Shown: positions 16,858 to 25,975, numbered from the stretch's first letter. The stretch is DNA of 64,000 bases from 66-474 sp035281745 (GCA_035281745.1 DATEDI010000021.1:62001-126000); one strand, 5' to 3'. A program made the numbers and translations. Notes: generated by a model not told the origin, from the sequence alone.

Positions 16858-18012
16858 CTATATCCCTGCGCAACCCTTGCCATCCCTGACGAACGGATAC
16901 TTCACCGCCCGCAGCGGAAGCTCGCGGTCGCGGATGTCGACCCGCAGATTTTCCCGCGCTCCAGTCGGCACCCGCGCAAACGCGATGGCCTTGCCCAGCG
17001 TCGGCGAAAAGATACCGGACAGGATTTCGCCCTCGCCTGCATTGGTGAGAACGCGTTGGCCGTGGCGCAGCACGCCCTTGCCGTCCAGCACCACGCCGAT
17101 CAGTTCGCGCGGCGCGCCTTCGGCCTTCTGTTTTTCCAGCGCGGCACGGCCGATGAAGTTGCGGCCCTCGTCCAGCGACACCGTCCAGGCGAGCCCCGCT
17201 TCCCACGGCGTGATGTCCTCGTCCATGTCCTGGCCATAAAGATTCATGCCCGCCTCGAGACGCAATGTGTCGCGCGCGCCCAGACCCGCCGGGTGCACAC
17301 CGGCCGCGGCGAGTGCATTCCACAAGGTTGCGGCGTGCGGTTCCGGCACGATGATTTCGAAGCCATCTTCGCCGGTGTAACCGGTGCGCGCGACGAACAG
17401 CGACATGCCGCCGGGACCACGCGCCTCGGCGGCGGCGAAGCGACCGAGCTTTTCCACCCGCTCGCGATCATCGGCATGCAACAAGCCCAGGACCTTGCTG
17501 CGCGCATTCGGCCCCTGCACCGCGATCATCGCGAGTTCGGGGCGCTCGGTGACCTTCACGTCGAACGCCGCCGCCTGCTTTTCGATCCACGCGAGATCCT
17601 TGTCCCGCGTCGCGGCGTTCACCACCATCCGGAACCATTCCTGTGCAGGATTCGCGCTTTCCTGCGCGGATCCTGCACAGGCCTGGCTCGCGGTTTCCGC
17701 CAGGAAATAGGTGATCAGGTCATCGATCACCCCGCCGCGCTCGTTGAGCATGCACGAGTACAGCGCCTTGCCGGACTTCTTCAGCTTGCCGATGTCGTTG
17801 GCGAGCAGGTGCCGGAGGAACTCCCGACAACGCACGCCGTGCAAGTCCACCACGGTCATGTGCGAAACATCGAACATCCCGGCGTCGCGGCGCACCGCAT
17901 GGTGTTCCTCGATCTGCGAGCCGTAATTGAGCGGCATGTCCCAGCCGCCGAAGTCCACCATCTTCGCGCCAGCGGCGCGGTGGGTGGCGTTGAGGATGGT
18001 CTTTCTGCTCAT
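16858..18012 (-). CDS. gcvT: Glycine cleavage system T protein (aminomethyltransferase)
   Basis: A 384-residue protein starting MSRKTILNATHRAAGAKMVDFGGWDMPLNYGSQIEEHHAVRRDAGMFDVSHM, a textbook GcvT N-terminus. Later segments include YTGEDGFEI and LRLEAGMNLYGQDMDE. It transfers the methylene unit from H-protein to tetrahydrofolate. The ATG at 18010-18012 is chosen; an open extension to 18105 lacks conservation. I searched the 5' region for a tandem glycine riboswitch and saw no convincing one. Confidence 0.96.
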   Translation of the reverse strand: MSRKTILNATHRAAGAKMVDFGGWDMPLNYGSQIEEHHAVRRDAGMFDVSHMTVVDLHGVRCREFLRHLLANDIGKLKKSGKALYSCMLNERGGVIDDLITYFLAETASQACAGSAQESANPAQEWFRMVVNAATRDKDLAWIEKQAAAFDVKVTERPELAMIAVQGPNARSKVLGLLHADDRERVEKLGRFAAAEARGPGGMSLFVARTGYTGEDGFEIIVPEPHAATLWNALAAAGVHPAGLGARDTLRLEAGMNLYGQDMDEDITPWEAGLAWTVSLDEGRNFIGRAALEKQKAEGAPRELIGVVLDGKGVLRHGQRVLTNAGEGEILSGIFSPTLGKAIAFARVPTGARENLRVDIRDRELPLRAVKYPFVRDGKGCAGI

Positions 18013-18313
18013 GGAATCGTTCTCATAAGGAAGCGTCGGATAGCGCGAATTCAGCGGCGCCAAACACCGCGGCGGCCGAACATGCACAGGAACGCAGGCA
18101 CTCACCCCTTCGAATTCTGTGCGAGTCGAGCGTCCGCTGGAATGAGCGTCAATTATCGCGATTCATGTCGCGGACTGCCAACCGAGCGGCTGTTGTGGAA
18201 AGTCAGGGCAGGAAGCCCGTTCTGGAGTTTGTGGAGGATCAACGTTTTCGTTTGCTTGCGCGCCTACCGAGGCGGGCTCAGGGATGATCGCAGAAGCATG
18301 CTAAATTGCGCGA
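18013..18313. other. 301-bp divergent region between gcvT and the lipid ABC operon
   Basis: The left half is the gcvT leader. The right half is occupied by copy C of the 95-nt element (18197-18291), which ends 22 bases before the permease start. No gene is visible. Confidence 0.5.
18197..18291 (+). repeat. 95-nt dispersed element, copy C
   Basis: It begins GGAAAGTCAGGGC, has GCCCGTTCTGG, and ends GCTCAGGGATGATCGC. It is preceded by GAGCGGCTGTTG, the same left flank as copy B. The left and right ends are almost identical to copy B while the middle 45 bases differ. Confidence 0.75.
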
Positions 18314-19471
18314 ATGAACCGGCCCGCGACCACGCCCGGCATCGTGGAATGGCTGCCGTTGCCGGAAACCGGAGACAATGTGCTGCGTTTCACCGGCGAC
18401 TGGACCTTGCCGTATTTCGCCGGACTCGAAGCGCAACTCGACGCGCTGAAACCGCAATTGCCCGAAACGCCCGACGTCGACTTCAACGACATCGGCCGCA
18501 TCGACACCGCGGGCGCGGGGCTGATCGCGGTGGCGCTGGGCCCCAAGTGCCTGCAATGGCTGGCCGAACACGACCGCGACGTGCCGCACGAATTGCGCGG
18601 GCTGCTCGACACCGTCAGCGAAGCGGTCGCGGAAATCTATGCGCATCGGCCCAAGCCCCGTCCCAATTTCGGTTTCGTGGACATGCTGGCCGACGTCGGT
18701 GGCAGCGTCATCCACGTCGGCAGGCTCGGCGCGAAACTGCTGGCCTTCGTTGGCATGACGCTGGAAACGCTCGCGCGCACCGTCTGGCGTCCGCAACGTT
18801 GGCGCGTCACTTCCTTGATCGCGCATATGGAACAGACCGGCCTGCATGCCGTGCCCATCGTGATCCTGCTGTCGTTCCTGATCGGCGCCGTGATCGCCTT
18901 CCTGGGCGCCACCGCGCTGGAGCGCTATGGGGCCACCGTGTTCACGGTGGACCTGGTGAGTTACGCGTTCCTGCGCGAACTCGGCGTGCTGCTGACCGCG
19001 ATCATCCTGGCCGGGCGCACCGCCAGCGCCTTCACCGCGCAGATCGGTTCGATGAAAGTGGGTGAGGAAGTCGATGCGATGCGCACAATGGGCCTCGACC
19101 CGATGGAGCTGCTGGTGCTGCCGCGGGTACTGGCGCTGATGATCGTGACGCCGATGCTGACCTTCCTTGCAGTCATGGCCGGCGTGGTCGGCGGCGCGCT
19201 GGTGTGCTGGTTCGCGCTCAACATCACGCCCAGCATGTTCATCTCGGTGTTCCAGACCGACACCCCGTTGCGTTACCTCTGGCTCGGGCTTGCCAAGGCG
19301 CCGATCTTCGCGTTCCTGATCGCGGTGATCGGCTGCCTCGAAGGCTTCAAGGTGCAAGGCAGCGCGCAATCGGTGGGCGAGCGCACCACCTCCAGCGTGG
19401 TGCAATCGATTTTCCTGGTGATCGTGGTGGACGCGATCGCGGCATTGTTCTTCATGGAGATGAACTGGTGA
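18314..19471 (+). CDS. MlaE-family phospholipid ABC transporter permease with N-terminal STAS (MlaB-like) domain
   Basis: The 385-residue protein combines an N-terminal STAS-like domain (about 15-105; VDFNDIGRIDTAGAGLIAVAL) with an MlaE/YrbE permease (about 145-385). The permease has the family core ELGVLLTAIILAGRTASAFTAQIGSMKVGEEVDAMRTMGLDP. In the E. coli Mla system the STAS protein MlaB is separate; here it is fused. The permease sits in the inner membrane and moves phospholipid to or from the MCE protein. It is the first gene of a four-gene operon; the next gene overlaps it by 4 bases. Confidence 0.92.
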   Translation: MNRPATTPGIVEWLPLPETGDNVLRFTGDWTLPYFAGLEAQLDALKPQLPETPDVDFNDIGRIDTAGAGLIAVALGPKCLQWLAEHDRDVPHELRGLLDTVSEAVAEIYAHRPKPRPNFGFVDMLADVGGSVIHVGRLGAKLLAFVGMTLETLARTVWRPQRWRVTSLIAHMEQTGLHAVPIVILLSFLIGAVIAFLGATALERYGATVFTVDLVSYAFLRELGVLLTAIILAGRTASAFTAQIGSMKVGEEVDAMRTMGLDPMELLVLPRVLALMIVTPMLTFLAVMAGVVGGALVCWFALNITPSMFISVFQTDTPLRYLWLGLAKAPIFAFLIAVIGCLEGFKVQGSAQSVGERTTSSVVQSIFLVIVVDAIAALFFMEMNW

Positions 19472-20265
19472 CCGTCGCGGTGACCGCCAAGCCCCGCGAC
19501 ACGCTGGTGGAGGTGCGCGGCCTGCGCAACCAGTTCGGCGAACAGGTCGTGCACGAGAATCTCGACCTCGACATCTACCGCGGCGAGATCCTCGGTGTCG
19601 TGGGCGGCTCCGGCAGCGGCAAATCGGTGCTGCTGCGCACGATCCTGGGGCTGCGCCGGCCACAGGCAGGCACCGTCACGCTGTTCGGCGAAAACCTGCA
19701 CGACCTGCCCGCACGCAAGCGCGTGGCCATCGAAAGCCGTTGCGGCGTACTGTTCCAGAATGGCGCGTTGTTCTCGTCGCTGACCGTGAGCGAGAACGTG
19801 CGGGTGCCGCTGATGGAACACACCTCGCTCAGCCTGCACGATGCCTTGCGGGTCGCGGCGCTGAAGATCGCGCTGGCGGATCTGAGCCCGGAAGTGCGGC
19901 ACAAGTACCCGGCCGAACTTTCCGGCGGCATGGTCAAGCGCGCCGGGCTGGCCCGCGCACTGGCGCTCGATCCCGACATCGTGTTCCTGGACGAGCCGAC
20001 CTCCGGGCTCGACCCGATCGCCGCGGCTTCGTTCGACCAGTTGATCCGCACACTGCGCGACGCGCTGGGGTTGACCGTCTTCATGATCACCCACGATCTG
20101 GATTCGCTGCACGCGATCTGCGACCGCGTCGCGGTGCTGGCGCACAAGCGCGTGATCGTGGCCGATTCGCTGGACAAGGTGGAGCGCTTCGACGACCCTT
20201 GGATCCGCGAATATTTCCAGGGACCACGCGGCCGGGCGGCGGAATCCGTCGCCTCGATTGCATGA
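19468..20265 (+). CDS. MlaF-family ABC transporter ATP-binding protein
   Basis: A 265-residue ATPase with Walker A GGSGSGKS at 46-53, signature LSGGM at 151-155 (followed by VKRAGLARAL), Walker B IVFLDEP at 171-177 and the switch histidine in MITHDLDS. It powers the MlaE-type permease. The start is a GTG at 19468-19470 overlapping the permease stop (GTGA), with GGAGATG upstream inside the preceding gene, so translation is coupled. Confidence 0.93.
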   Translation: MTVAVTAKPRDTLVEVRGLRNQFGEQVVHENLDLDIYRGEILGVVGGSGSGKSVLLRTILGLRRPQAGTVTLFGENLHDLPARKRVAIESRCGVLFQNGALFSSLTVSENVRVPLMEHTSLSLHDALRVAALKIALADLSPEVRHKYPAELSGGMVKRAGLARALALDPDIVFLDEPTSGLDPIAAASFDQLIRTLRDALGLTVFMITHDLDSLHAICDRVAVLAHKRVIVADSLDKVERFDDPWIREYFQGPRGRAAESVASIA

Positions 20266-20274
20266 GGTAGCGAA

Positions 20275-21201
20275 ATGGAAACCAGGGCTCACCATGTGTT
20301 GATCGGCGCCTTCACCCTCGTGGTGGTGGCATTGGCCGTGCTGTTCGCGCTGTGGCTGGGCAAGACCAGCCTCAACCGGCAGTACAGCTATTACGACATC
20401 GTGTTCACCGAAGCCGTGACCGGTCTGTCCAAGGGCAGCCCTGTGCAATACAACGGCATCCAGATCGGCGAGGTCAGTCAGTTGAAGCTGGACCCGAAGG
20501 ATCCGCGCAAGGTGCTGGCGCGCATCCAGGTGGCCGCCGACACGCCGATCAAGGTGGACACGCGCGCCAAGCTGGGGCTGCTCGGCCTGACCGGCGTCGC
20601 GTTCGTGCAACTGAGCGGCGGCGCGCCGACCAGCAAGCCGCTGATGCCGACGCCCGACGATCCGGTGCCGCAGATCAAATCCGAAACTTCAGCCTTGAGC
20701 GCGCTGCTCGCCTCGGGCAGCGACGTGGTCACCTCGATCAACGGCATCCTCGATCGGCTCGGCAAGATCATCTCCGAGCAGAACGTCGCGCGCATCAACA
20801 GCACGCTGAAAAGCATCGACCAGACCACCAGCACCCTTGCGGCCGAACGCGACGATCTGCGCACCCTGATCCAGGAAGCCGCGGCCGCATCGAAGCAACT
20901 CAACCAGACGCTGGCCGGCGCCAATCAACTGGTCAACGGCCCTGGACGCCAGACGCTGGATCGCGCGGCCGCCGCGATGGCATCGCTGCAGAAGACCACC
21001 CAGACCTTGAACGAACTGCTCACGGAAAACCAGGGTTCGCTGCAGTCCGGCTTGCGCGGCGTCGACCAGATCGGGCCCGCGCTGCGCGAACTGCGTTCGA
21101 CGCTGCGCGACATCCACCAGATCACTTCCCAATTGCAGGCCAACCCTGCGGGTTATCTGCTGGGTCGGGATCACGCCACCGAATTCACGCCGAAGCACTG
21201 A
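20275..21201 (+). CDS. MCE-domain (MlaD-family) lipid transport protein
   Basis: A 308-residue protein with an uncleaved N-terminal helix (about 8-27). The MCE domain spans about 36-115 (TGLSKGSPVQYNGIQIGEVSQLKL), followed by a long helical segment with heptad-like character up to 290. It has a GAGGT ribosome binding site and lies 9 bases after the ATPase gene. MCE proteins form periplasmic rings that carry lipid between the membranes. The long helical C-terminus resembles proteins that build needle-like tunnels rather than the short E. coli MlaD (183 residues). Confidence 0.92.
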   Translation: METRAHHVLIGAFTLVVVALAVLFALWLGKTSLNRQYSYYDIVFTEAVTGLSKGSPVQYNGIQIGEVSQLKLDPKDPRKVLARIQVAADTPIKVDTRAKLGLLGLTGVAFVQLSGGAPTSKPLMPTPDDPVPQIKSETSALSALLASGSDVVTSINGILDRLGKIISEQNVARINSTLKSIDQTTSTLAAERDDLRTLIQEAAAASKQLNQTLAGANQLVNGPGRQTLDRAAAAMASLQKTTQTLNELLTENQGSLQSGLRGVDQIGPALRELRSTLRDIHQITSQLQANPAGYLLGRDHATEFTPKH

Positions 21202-21214
21202 GGACGGATCGACC

Positions 21215-21892
21215 ATGACCGCGCCCAAATCGTTCCCCGCCGCACGCACGCTGCTCGTGCTGTGCGCCGCCACCGCGCTGCTGGCCGGCTGCTCCGTGCT
21301 GCCCAAGAGTGCACCGGTACAGGTATGGCAGCCGCAGGAATCGGCTGTGTCGACATCCAGTGCACCCGCGGCGGATTTCAGCCTGCGCGTGGATACGCCC
21401 AACACCTCCGGCGCGCTCGACCAGAGCAGCATCATGGTGATGCCCGAACCCGGCCAGGTCAGCACCTACAAGGGCGCGCGCTGGAGCGAACCGCCGGCAC
21501 TGCTGGTGCGCCATCGACTGGTCGATGCCTTCATGGCCGCGAAGCTGCCCGCCGTCACCACCGACGACGATCACTTCGCATCCGACTACACCCTGTCCGG
21601 CGACCTGCGCACGTTCCAGTCCGAATACCGGGGCGGCTCGCCGGTGGTGGTGGTGCGTTACGACGCGCAACTGCGGCGCGGCGGCGCACGCAACCTGCTG
21701 GCGACGCGCAGCTTCGTGGTCACGCAGAATCCGTCCGGGGTGGACGTGCCGCAGATCGTCGCCGCGTTCGGCGCGGCCGATGACACCCTCGCGCAGCAGG
21801 TCGTCGCCTGGACGATCGAGGTCGCCAATCGCGACCGGGCATCGCCGCCAGCCGGTGATGACGACAAACCGGCGCGACGGAGCTCCCGATAA
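21215..21892 (+). CDS. ABC-type transport auxiliary lipoprotein (PqiC/DUF330 family)
   Basis: A 225-residue lipoprotein with signal ending LLAGC (C25). The family segment YKGARWSEPPALLVRHRLVDAF is diagnostic for the PqiC-type auxiliary lipoprotein that sits at the outer-membrane end of MCE systems. The C-terminus is charged and low-complexity. It closes the permease-ATPase-MCE-lipoprotein operon, the same order as Pseudomonas PA3211-PA3214 (from memory). No MlaA or MlaC homologue is nearby. Confidence 0.85.
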   Translation: MTAPKSFPAARTLLVLCAATALLAGCSVLPKSAPVQVWQPQESAVSTSSAPAADFSLRVDTPNTSGALDQSSIMVMPEPGQVSTYKGARWSEPPALLVRHRLVDAFMAAKLPAVTTDDDHFASDYTLSGDLRTFQSEYRGGSPVVVVRYDAQLRRGGARNLLATRSFVVTQNPSGVDVPQIVAAFGAADDTLAQQVVAWTIEVANRDRASPPAGDDDKPARRSSR

Positions 21893-21988
21893 GGGTTCGC
21901 TTGCCGGGCGAGCATCGCTTTTGTTTCGGCGAACGCGACCGCCGGGACTGCTCGAATGCGCGAGCAAGGTGCGCAAATCAGGGGGCCG

Positions 21989-22744
21989 TTACGTTTCCCA
22001 TTCGATCGCGAGATGCGTATTGTTGAACGCGGGGTCGTCCAGCGAACCGCCACGCTTGATCTTCAAGCCGCCGGGCAATCCTTCGACGTCCACGGTCGAA
22101 CCGTCGCCGAAGCGCATCCCGCGCGCCTGCAGGTCGGCCAGCCGTGCCGCGATGACACCCGCGCGTTGCACTTCGGCTTGCGGCACGCGGCGGATGCTGA
22201 CGTCGGGGCGCGCAAACTTGCGCATGCCGCGCGTCTTGATCCATGCGCTGCCGCCCGCGTCGTCCTGGCACAGCACCAGCACATGGCTACGCGGCGCGGC
22301 GATCGTGTCGGCCGTGTAGCGCGCGCGCCAATCGTCGGCGGAGAACATTTCCAGAATCTGTGGATCGACCACCGCGACACCACCGACATCGAGCAGCGCG
22401 GCGAGGACGCCTAGCGTGTCGCGCAGGTATGCCAGCGAATCGGCATCAGCCAGTTCACCGCGCAGCATCAGGCACTCGGGCGCCTTGCGCGCGAGTTCGA
22501 ACGCGTCGCGATTGCCTTCGCGCAGGATCTCGCCGATCGCACCGCGCAGCGGATGGCCTTCCCAGTGCGCCAGCCTGTCCTTCGGAATGCGCAGGATTTC
22601 GACAGCTTGCGGCAAACCGTGGCTGCCGTGCGCGGTGAGGTCCAGCTTCGGCGCGGCCGGGAACTCGCCGAACACGAAATAGACCAGCATCGCCTTGGCC
22701 TCGTCGCGGCTCCAGTGCGGACGCGTCCAGTCGGGTGCGGCCAT
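21989..22744 (-). CDS. Conserved-looking protein of unknown function (251 residues)
   Basis: I do not recognise this family. The product has no signal peptide or membrane segment and looks like a soluble two-part protein. The N-terminal half (SRDEAKAMLVYFVFGEFP, ILRIPKDRLAHWEGHPLRGAIGEILREGNRDAFELARKAPECLMLRGEL) is followed by a segment LLDVGGVAVVDPQILEMFSADDWRARYT, which in some bacterial DUFs marks defunct hydrolase-like folds. It has a GAGGA ribosome binding site, normal codon use for the region, and is divergent from rep with only 67 bp between the starts. A link to DNA repair by position is only suggestive. Confidence 0.7.
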   Translation of the reverse strand: MAAPDWTRPHWSRDEAKAMLVYFVFGEFPAAPKLDLTAHGSHGLPQAVEILRIPKDRLAHWEGHPLRGAIGEILREGNRDAFELARKAPECLMLRGELADADSLAYLRDTLGVLAALLDVGGVAVVDPQILEMFSADDWRARYTADTIAAPRSHVLVLCQDDAGGSAWIKTRGMRKFARPDVSIRRVPQAEVQRAGVIAARLADLQARGMRFGDGSTVDVEGLPGGLKIKRGGSLDDPAFNNTHLAIEWET

Positions 22745-22811
22745 GTGTCGAAGTCCTCAAGCCTTCCAAACCGACACGGTAACATTGTCGGCTGCTTGCC
22801 GGATCGAACCC

Positions 22812-24788
22812 ATGCTCAACCCCCAACAACGCGCCGCCGTCGAATGCGTCGACAGCCCCCTGCTGGTACTGGCCGGCGCGGGCTCGGGCAAGACGCGCGT
22901 GATCACCGAGAAGATCGCGCACCTGATCGAGCGCGGCCTGGTGCCGGCGGCGAAGATCGCCGCGATCACCTTCACCAACAAGGCCGCGCGCGAAATGCGC
23001 GAGCGCGTTGCCAGACGCATCAAGGGCGACGCCGCCGATGGCTTGAGCGTGTGCACCTTCCACGCGCTGGGGCTGAAGTTCCTGCAGATCGAATACGCGC
23101 GCGCCGGCTTGCGGCGCGGGTTTTCGGTGCTGGACGCCGACGACAGCGCGGGAGTGGTGAAGGAACTGGCCGGTGCGTCGGTCAAGTCCGACAAGCTGTT
23201 CCAGTTGCGCTCGCTGCTGTCACGCCTGAAAAGCGACGGTCTGACGCCCGAGCAGGCGCTGGATGCCGCGCGCGCGCCGCGCGAACTGGAAGCCGCACAA
23301 CTTTACGCCGGGTACCAGAAGCGCCTGGCCGCCTTCAACGCGGTGGATTTCGATGACCTGATCCGGCTGCCGGTGGTGGTGCTGGAGCGCGACGAGGAAG
23401 CGCGCGCCACGTGGCGCGAACGTATCCGCTACCTGCTGGTGGACGAATGCCAGGACACCAACGCCGCGCAGTACGCGTTCCTGAAGCTGCTGGCCGGCGA
23501 GCGCGGCGCGTTCACCTGCGTGGGCGATGACGATCAGTCGATCTATGCATGGCGCGGTGCCGATCCCGGCAATCTCGACAAGCTGTCGCAGGATTATCCG
23601 AAGCTGCGCGTGGTCAAGCTGGAACAGAACTACCGCTGCGCGCAGCGCGTGTTGCGCGCCGCCAACGTGTTGATCGCCCATAACCCGCACGCGCACCCCA
23701 AGAAATTGTGGAGCGCGCACGCCGACGGTGAGCGCATCCGCGTACTGGAATGCCGCGACGCCGGGCACGAAGCCGAGCGCGTCGCCTCGCAGCTCATGTA
23801 CCTGCGCGACAAGCACGGCCTCGCGTGGTCGGATTGCGCGGTGCTGTATCGCGGCAATCATCAGGCGCGGCCGCTGGAAAAGGCACTGCAACTGAGCCGC
23901 ATTCCCTATCACCTGACCGGCGCGCTGGGTTTTCTCGACCGCGCCGAGGTCAAGGACGTGCTGGCGTACCTGCGGCTGATCGCCAATCCCGACGACGACG
24001 CGGCGTTCCTGCGCGTGGTGAACGTGCCACGCCGGGAAATCGGCGCGACCACGCTCGAGAAATTGGGCGAACTCGCGCAGTCGAAACATCTTTCGATGTT
24101 GCGCGCGGCGCACAGCCCGATGGCCTTGCAGCAATTGTCGGCGCGACCGGCCACGGCGCTGGCGGGTTTTGTCGATCTGATCGAATCGCTGTCACACGAT
24201 GCGAAACATGCCAAGGCTACCGAGCTGGTCGAAGAAATCCTGAAACGCACCCGTTACATGGAGCACCTGGCGCAAGGCGCGCGCGATCCGGCTTTGCAGG
24301 AACGCAGGCTCGGCAACGTGCGCGAACTGACGGGGTGGTTCCGCGCGATGGATTCCGGCAAGACGCGCGCGGGCGATCTGGCCGCGCAGCTCGCGCTGCT
24401 CAACCATGCCGACAAGGACGATGGCGGCGACGCGGTGCGGATGATGACGCTACATGCGGCGAAGGGGCTGGAATTCCTTTCGGTGCACATCGTCGGCTGC
24501 GAAGACGGCACGCTGCCGCACGAGGGCGCCATCGACGAGGGTCGCCTCGACGAGGAGCGCCGGCTTTTGTACGTCGGCATCACCCGCGCCAAGGAGTTGT
24601 TGCATATGAGCTACAGCGTGCAGGGGCGGCGCTACGGGCAAGTGTTCAAGCAGAAGCCGTCGCGATTTCTCGACGAATTGCCGGCCGCCGAATTGCACCG
24701 CGACGGCGCCGATCCCGAGGCCGACGCGCAGGTGCGCCGCGACGTGGCGGCCGCGCAATTGGCGAAGATCGCGGCGATGCTTGGGTGA
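22812..24788 (+). CDS. rep: ATP-dependent DNA helicase Rep
   Basis: A 658-residue superfamily 1A helicase. It begins MLNPQQRAAVECVDSPLLVLAGAGSGKT (Walker A at 21-28), followed by ITFTNKAAREM (motif Ia), LLVDECQDTN (motif II), GDDDQSIYAWRGAD (motif III), EQNYRC (motif IV) and VRMMTLHAAKGLEF (motif V). Length and the start LNPQQ fit Rep (673 in E. coli) better than UvrD (720). Rep is a 3'-5' helicase that clears protein blocks ahead of replication forks. The ATG at 22812 is chosen from homology; the open frame upstream overlaps the divergent gene. Confidence 0.95.
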   Translation: MLNPQQRAAVECVDSPLLVLAGAGSGKTRVITEKIAHLIERGLVPAAKIAAITFTNKAAREMRERVARRIKGDAADGLSVCTFHALGLKFLQIEYARAGLRRGFSVLDADDSAGVVKELAGASVKSDKLFQLRSLLSRLKSDGLTPEQALDAARAPRELEAAQLYAGYQKRLAAFNAVDFDDLIRLPVVVLERDEEARATWRERIRYLLVDECQDTNAAQYAFLKLLAGERGAFTCVGDDDQSIYAWRGADPGNLDKLSQDYPKLRVVKLEQNYRCAQRVLRAANVLIAHNPHAHPKKLWSAHADGERIRVLECRDAGHEAERVASQLMYLRDKHGLAWSDCAVLYRGNHQARPLEKALQLSRIPYHLTGALGFLDRAEVKDVLAYLRLIANPDDDAAFLRVVNVPRREIGATTLEKLGELAQSKHLSMLRAAHSPMALQQLSARPATALAGFVDLIESLSHDAKHAKATELVEEILKRTRYMEHLAQGARDPALQERRLGNVRELTGWFRAMDSGKTRAGDLAAQLALLNHADKDDGGDAVRMMTLHAAKGLEFLSVHIVGCEDGTLPHEGAIDEGRLDEERRLLYVGITRAKELLHMSYSVQGRRYGQVFKQKPSRFLDELPAAELHRDGADPEADAQVRRDVAAAQLAKIAAMLG

Positions 24789-24791
24789 ACC

Positions 24792-25025
24792 GTAGGGCGG
24801 GTGACAACCCGCCGTCGGGTTTCACGGCGGGATACGCTGCGCTCCTCCCGCCCTACATGTTTCGATGCGCGGTGTTTCCCGCGCGCGTTGCGTCGTAGGG
24901 CGGGTGACAACCCGCCTTCGGTTGATCCGCCTGGCGGGGTGCGCTGCGCTCCTTCCACCCTACGTGTTTCGATGCGCGATGATTCCCCGTTATCCGGCGG
25001 GGTGCGCTGCGCTTCCCCGCCTTAC
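24792..25025. repeat. Tandem GTAGGGCGGG-type repeats between rep and the lipid A acyltransferase gene
   Basis: Copies at 24792-24856 and 24895-24963 each start GTAGGGCGGGTGACAACCC, contain TGCGCTGCGCTCC and end in CCCTAC, followed by the shared TGTTTCGATGCGCG. A third, partial copy is at about 24995-25025. Each is a long imperfect palindrome. Relatives lie at 34426-34495 and 48104-48185. Confidence 0.65.
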
Positions 25026-25057
25026 TGAAATGCCATCGGTTGCTATCATCGCCCGCC

Positions 25058-25975
25058 ATGTCCGTGCCACCGCCATTTCCACGCAAACTGCTTGCGCCGC
25101 GCCATTGGCCGGCGTGGCTAGGCATCGCGTTCATACGGGTGGTGGTGTGGCTGCCGGCGCGCTGGATCATCGCACTCGGCGCGGCGTTCAGCGCCGCGAT
25201 CTCGCCGCTGCTGCGCGCGCGACGGCACGTGATCGCACGCAATCTCGAGCTTTGCTTTCCCGAACTCGGTCTGGCGGCGCGCGAAACCCTGCGCCGGGAA
25301 GCCACCCGCGAAATGGGCCGGATGCTGGGTGAATTCGCGCTGGGCTGGTTTGCGTCCGACGCGAAACTCGCGAAGCTGCACGTCGAAATCGACGGGCTGG
25401 AACATCTCGAAACCGCACGCGCGCAAGGACGCGGCGTGCTGCTGGTGGGCGGGCACTTCTCGCACCTGGAATTGTGCGCACGGCTGATCTCGCGCCGGCT
25501 CCGCATCGCCGGCATGTACCGGCGCATGGATTCGGACGTGTTCGAATACATGGTGCTGCGCGCGCGCCTGCGCTACGCGGACATCATGTTCGACAAGGAG
25601 CAGTTGCGCGCCACCGTGAAGTACCTGAAGCGCGGCGGCACCGTCTGGTACGCGCCCGACCAGGACATGCGCGGCAAGGATTCGGTGTTCGCGCCGTTCT
25701 TCGGCATCGCCGCGTCGACGATCACCGCCACACATCACCTCGCGCGCTTGTCGGGCGCGGCGGTGATGCCGTTCTTCCATCGGCGCACGCCGGAAGGTGG
25801 CTACGCGTTGCGGCTGGAAGCGCCGCTCGACCACTTCCCGGGCGACGACGTGGTCGCCGACACCACGCGCGTCAATGCCGCGGTCGAACGGATGGTGCGC
25901 GAAGCGCCCGCGCAATACCTGTGGGCGCACAAGCGGTTCAAGACGCGGCCGGAAGGCATGCCGCCGGTTTACTGA
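25058..25975 (+). CDS. Lipid A biosynthesis acyltransferase (LpxL/HtrB family)
   Basis: A 305-residue inner-membrane acyltransferase. An N-terminal hydrophobic anchor (about 18-42) is followed by the HX4E catalytic motif, H133 to E138 in GGHFSHLEL, and the later segments RGGTVWYAPDQD and GKDSVFAPFFG, typical of LpxL/LpxM/LpxP. It transfers a secondary acyl chain from acyl-ACP to Kdo2-lipid IV-A. The ATG at 25058 is chosen, giving the usual length. It converges with the glycosyltransferase gene and overlaps its 3' end by 7 bp. Confidence 0.92.
   Translation: MSVPPPFPRKLLAPRHWPAWLGIAFIRVVVWLPARWIIALGAAFSAAISPLLRARRHVIARNLELCFPELGLAARETLRREATREMGRMLGEFALGWFASDAKLAKLHVEIDGLEHLETARAQGRGVLLVGGHFSHLELCARLISRRLRIAGMYRRMDSDVFEYMVLRARLRYADIMFDKEQLRATVKYLKRGGTVWYAPDQDMRGKDSVFAPFFGIAASTITATHHLARLSGAAVMPFFHRRTPEGGYALRLEAPLDHFPGDDVVADTTRVNAAVERMVREAPAQYLWAHKRFKTRPEGMPPVY

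Noticed and set aside
18013..18196. Glycine riboswitch upstream of gcvT
   Set aside because: Looked for on the minus strand; no tandem aptamer-like conserved core could be seen.
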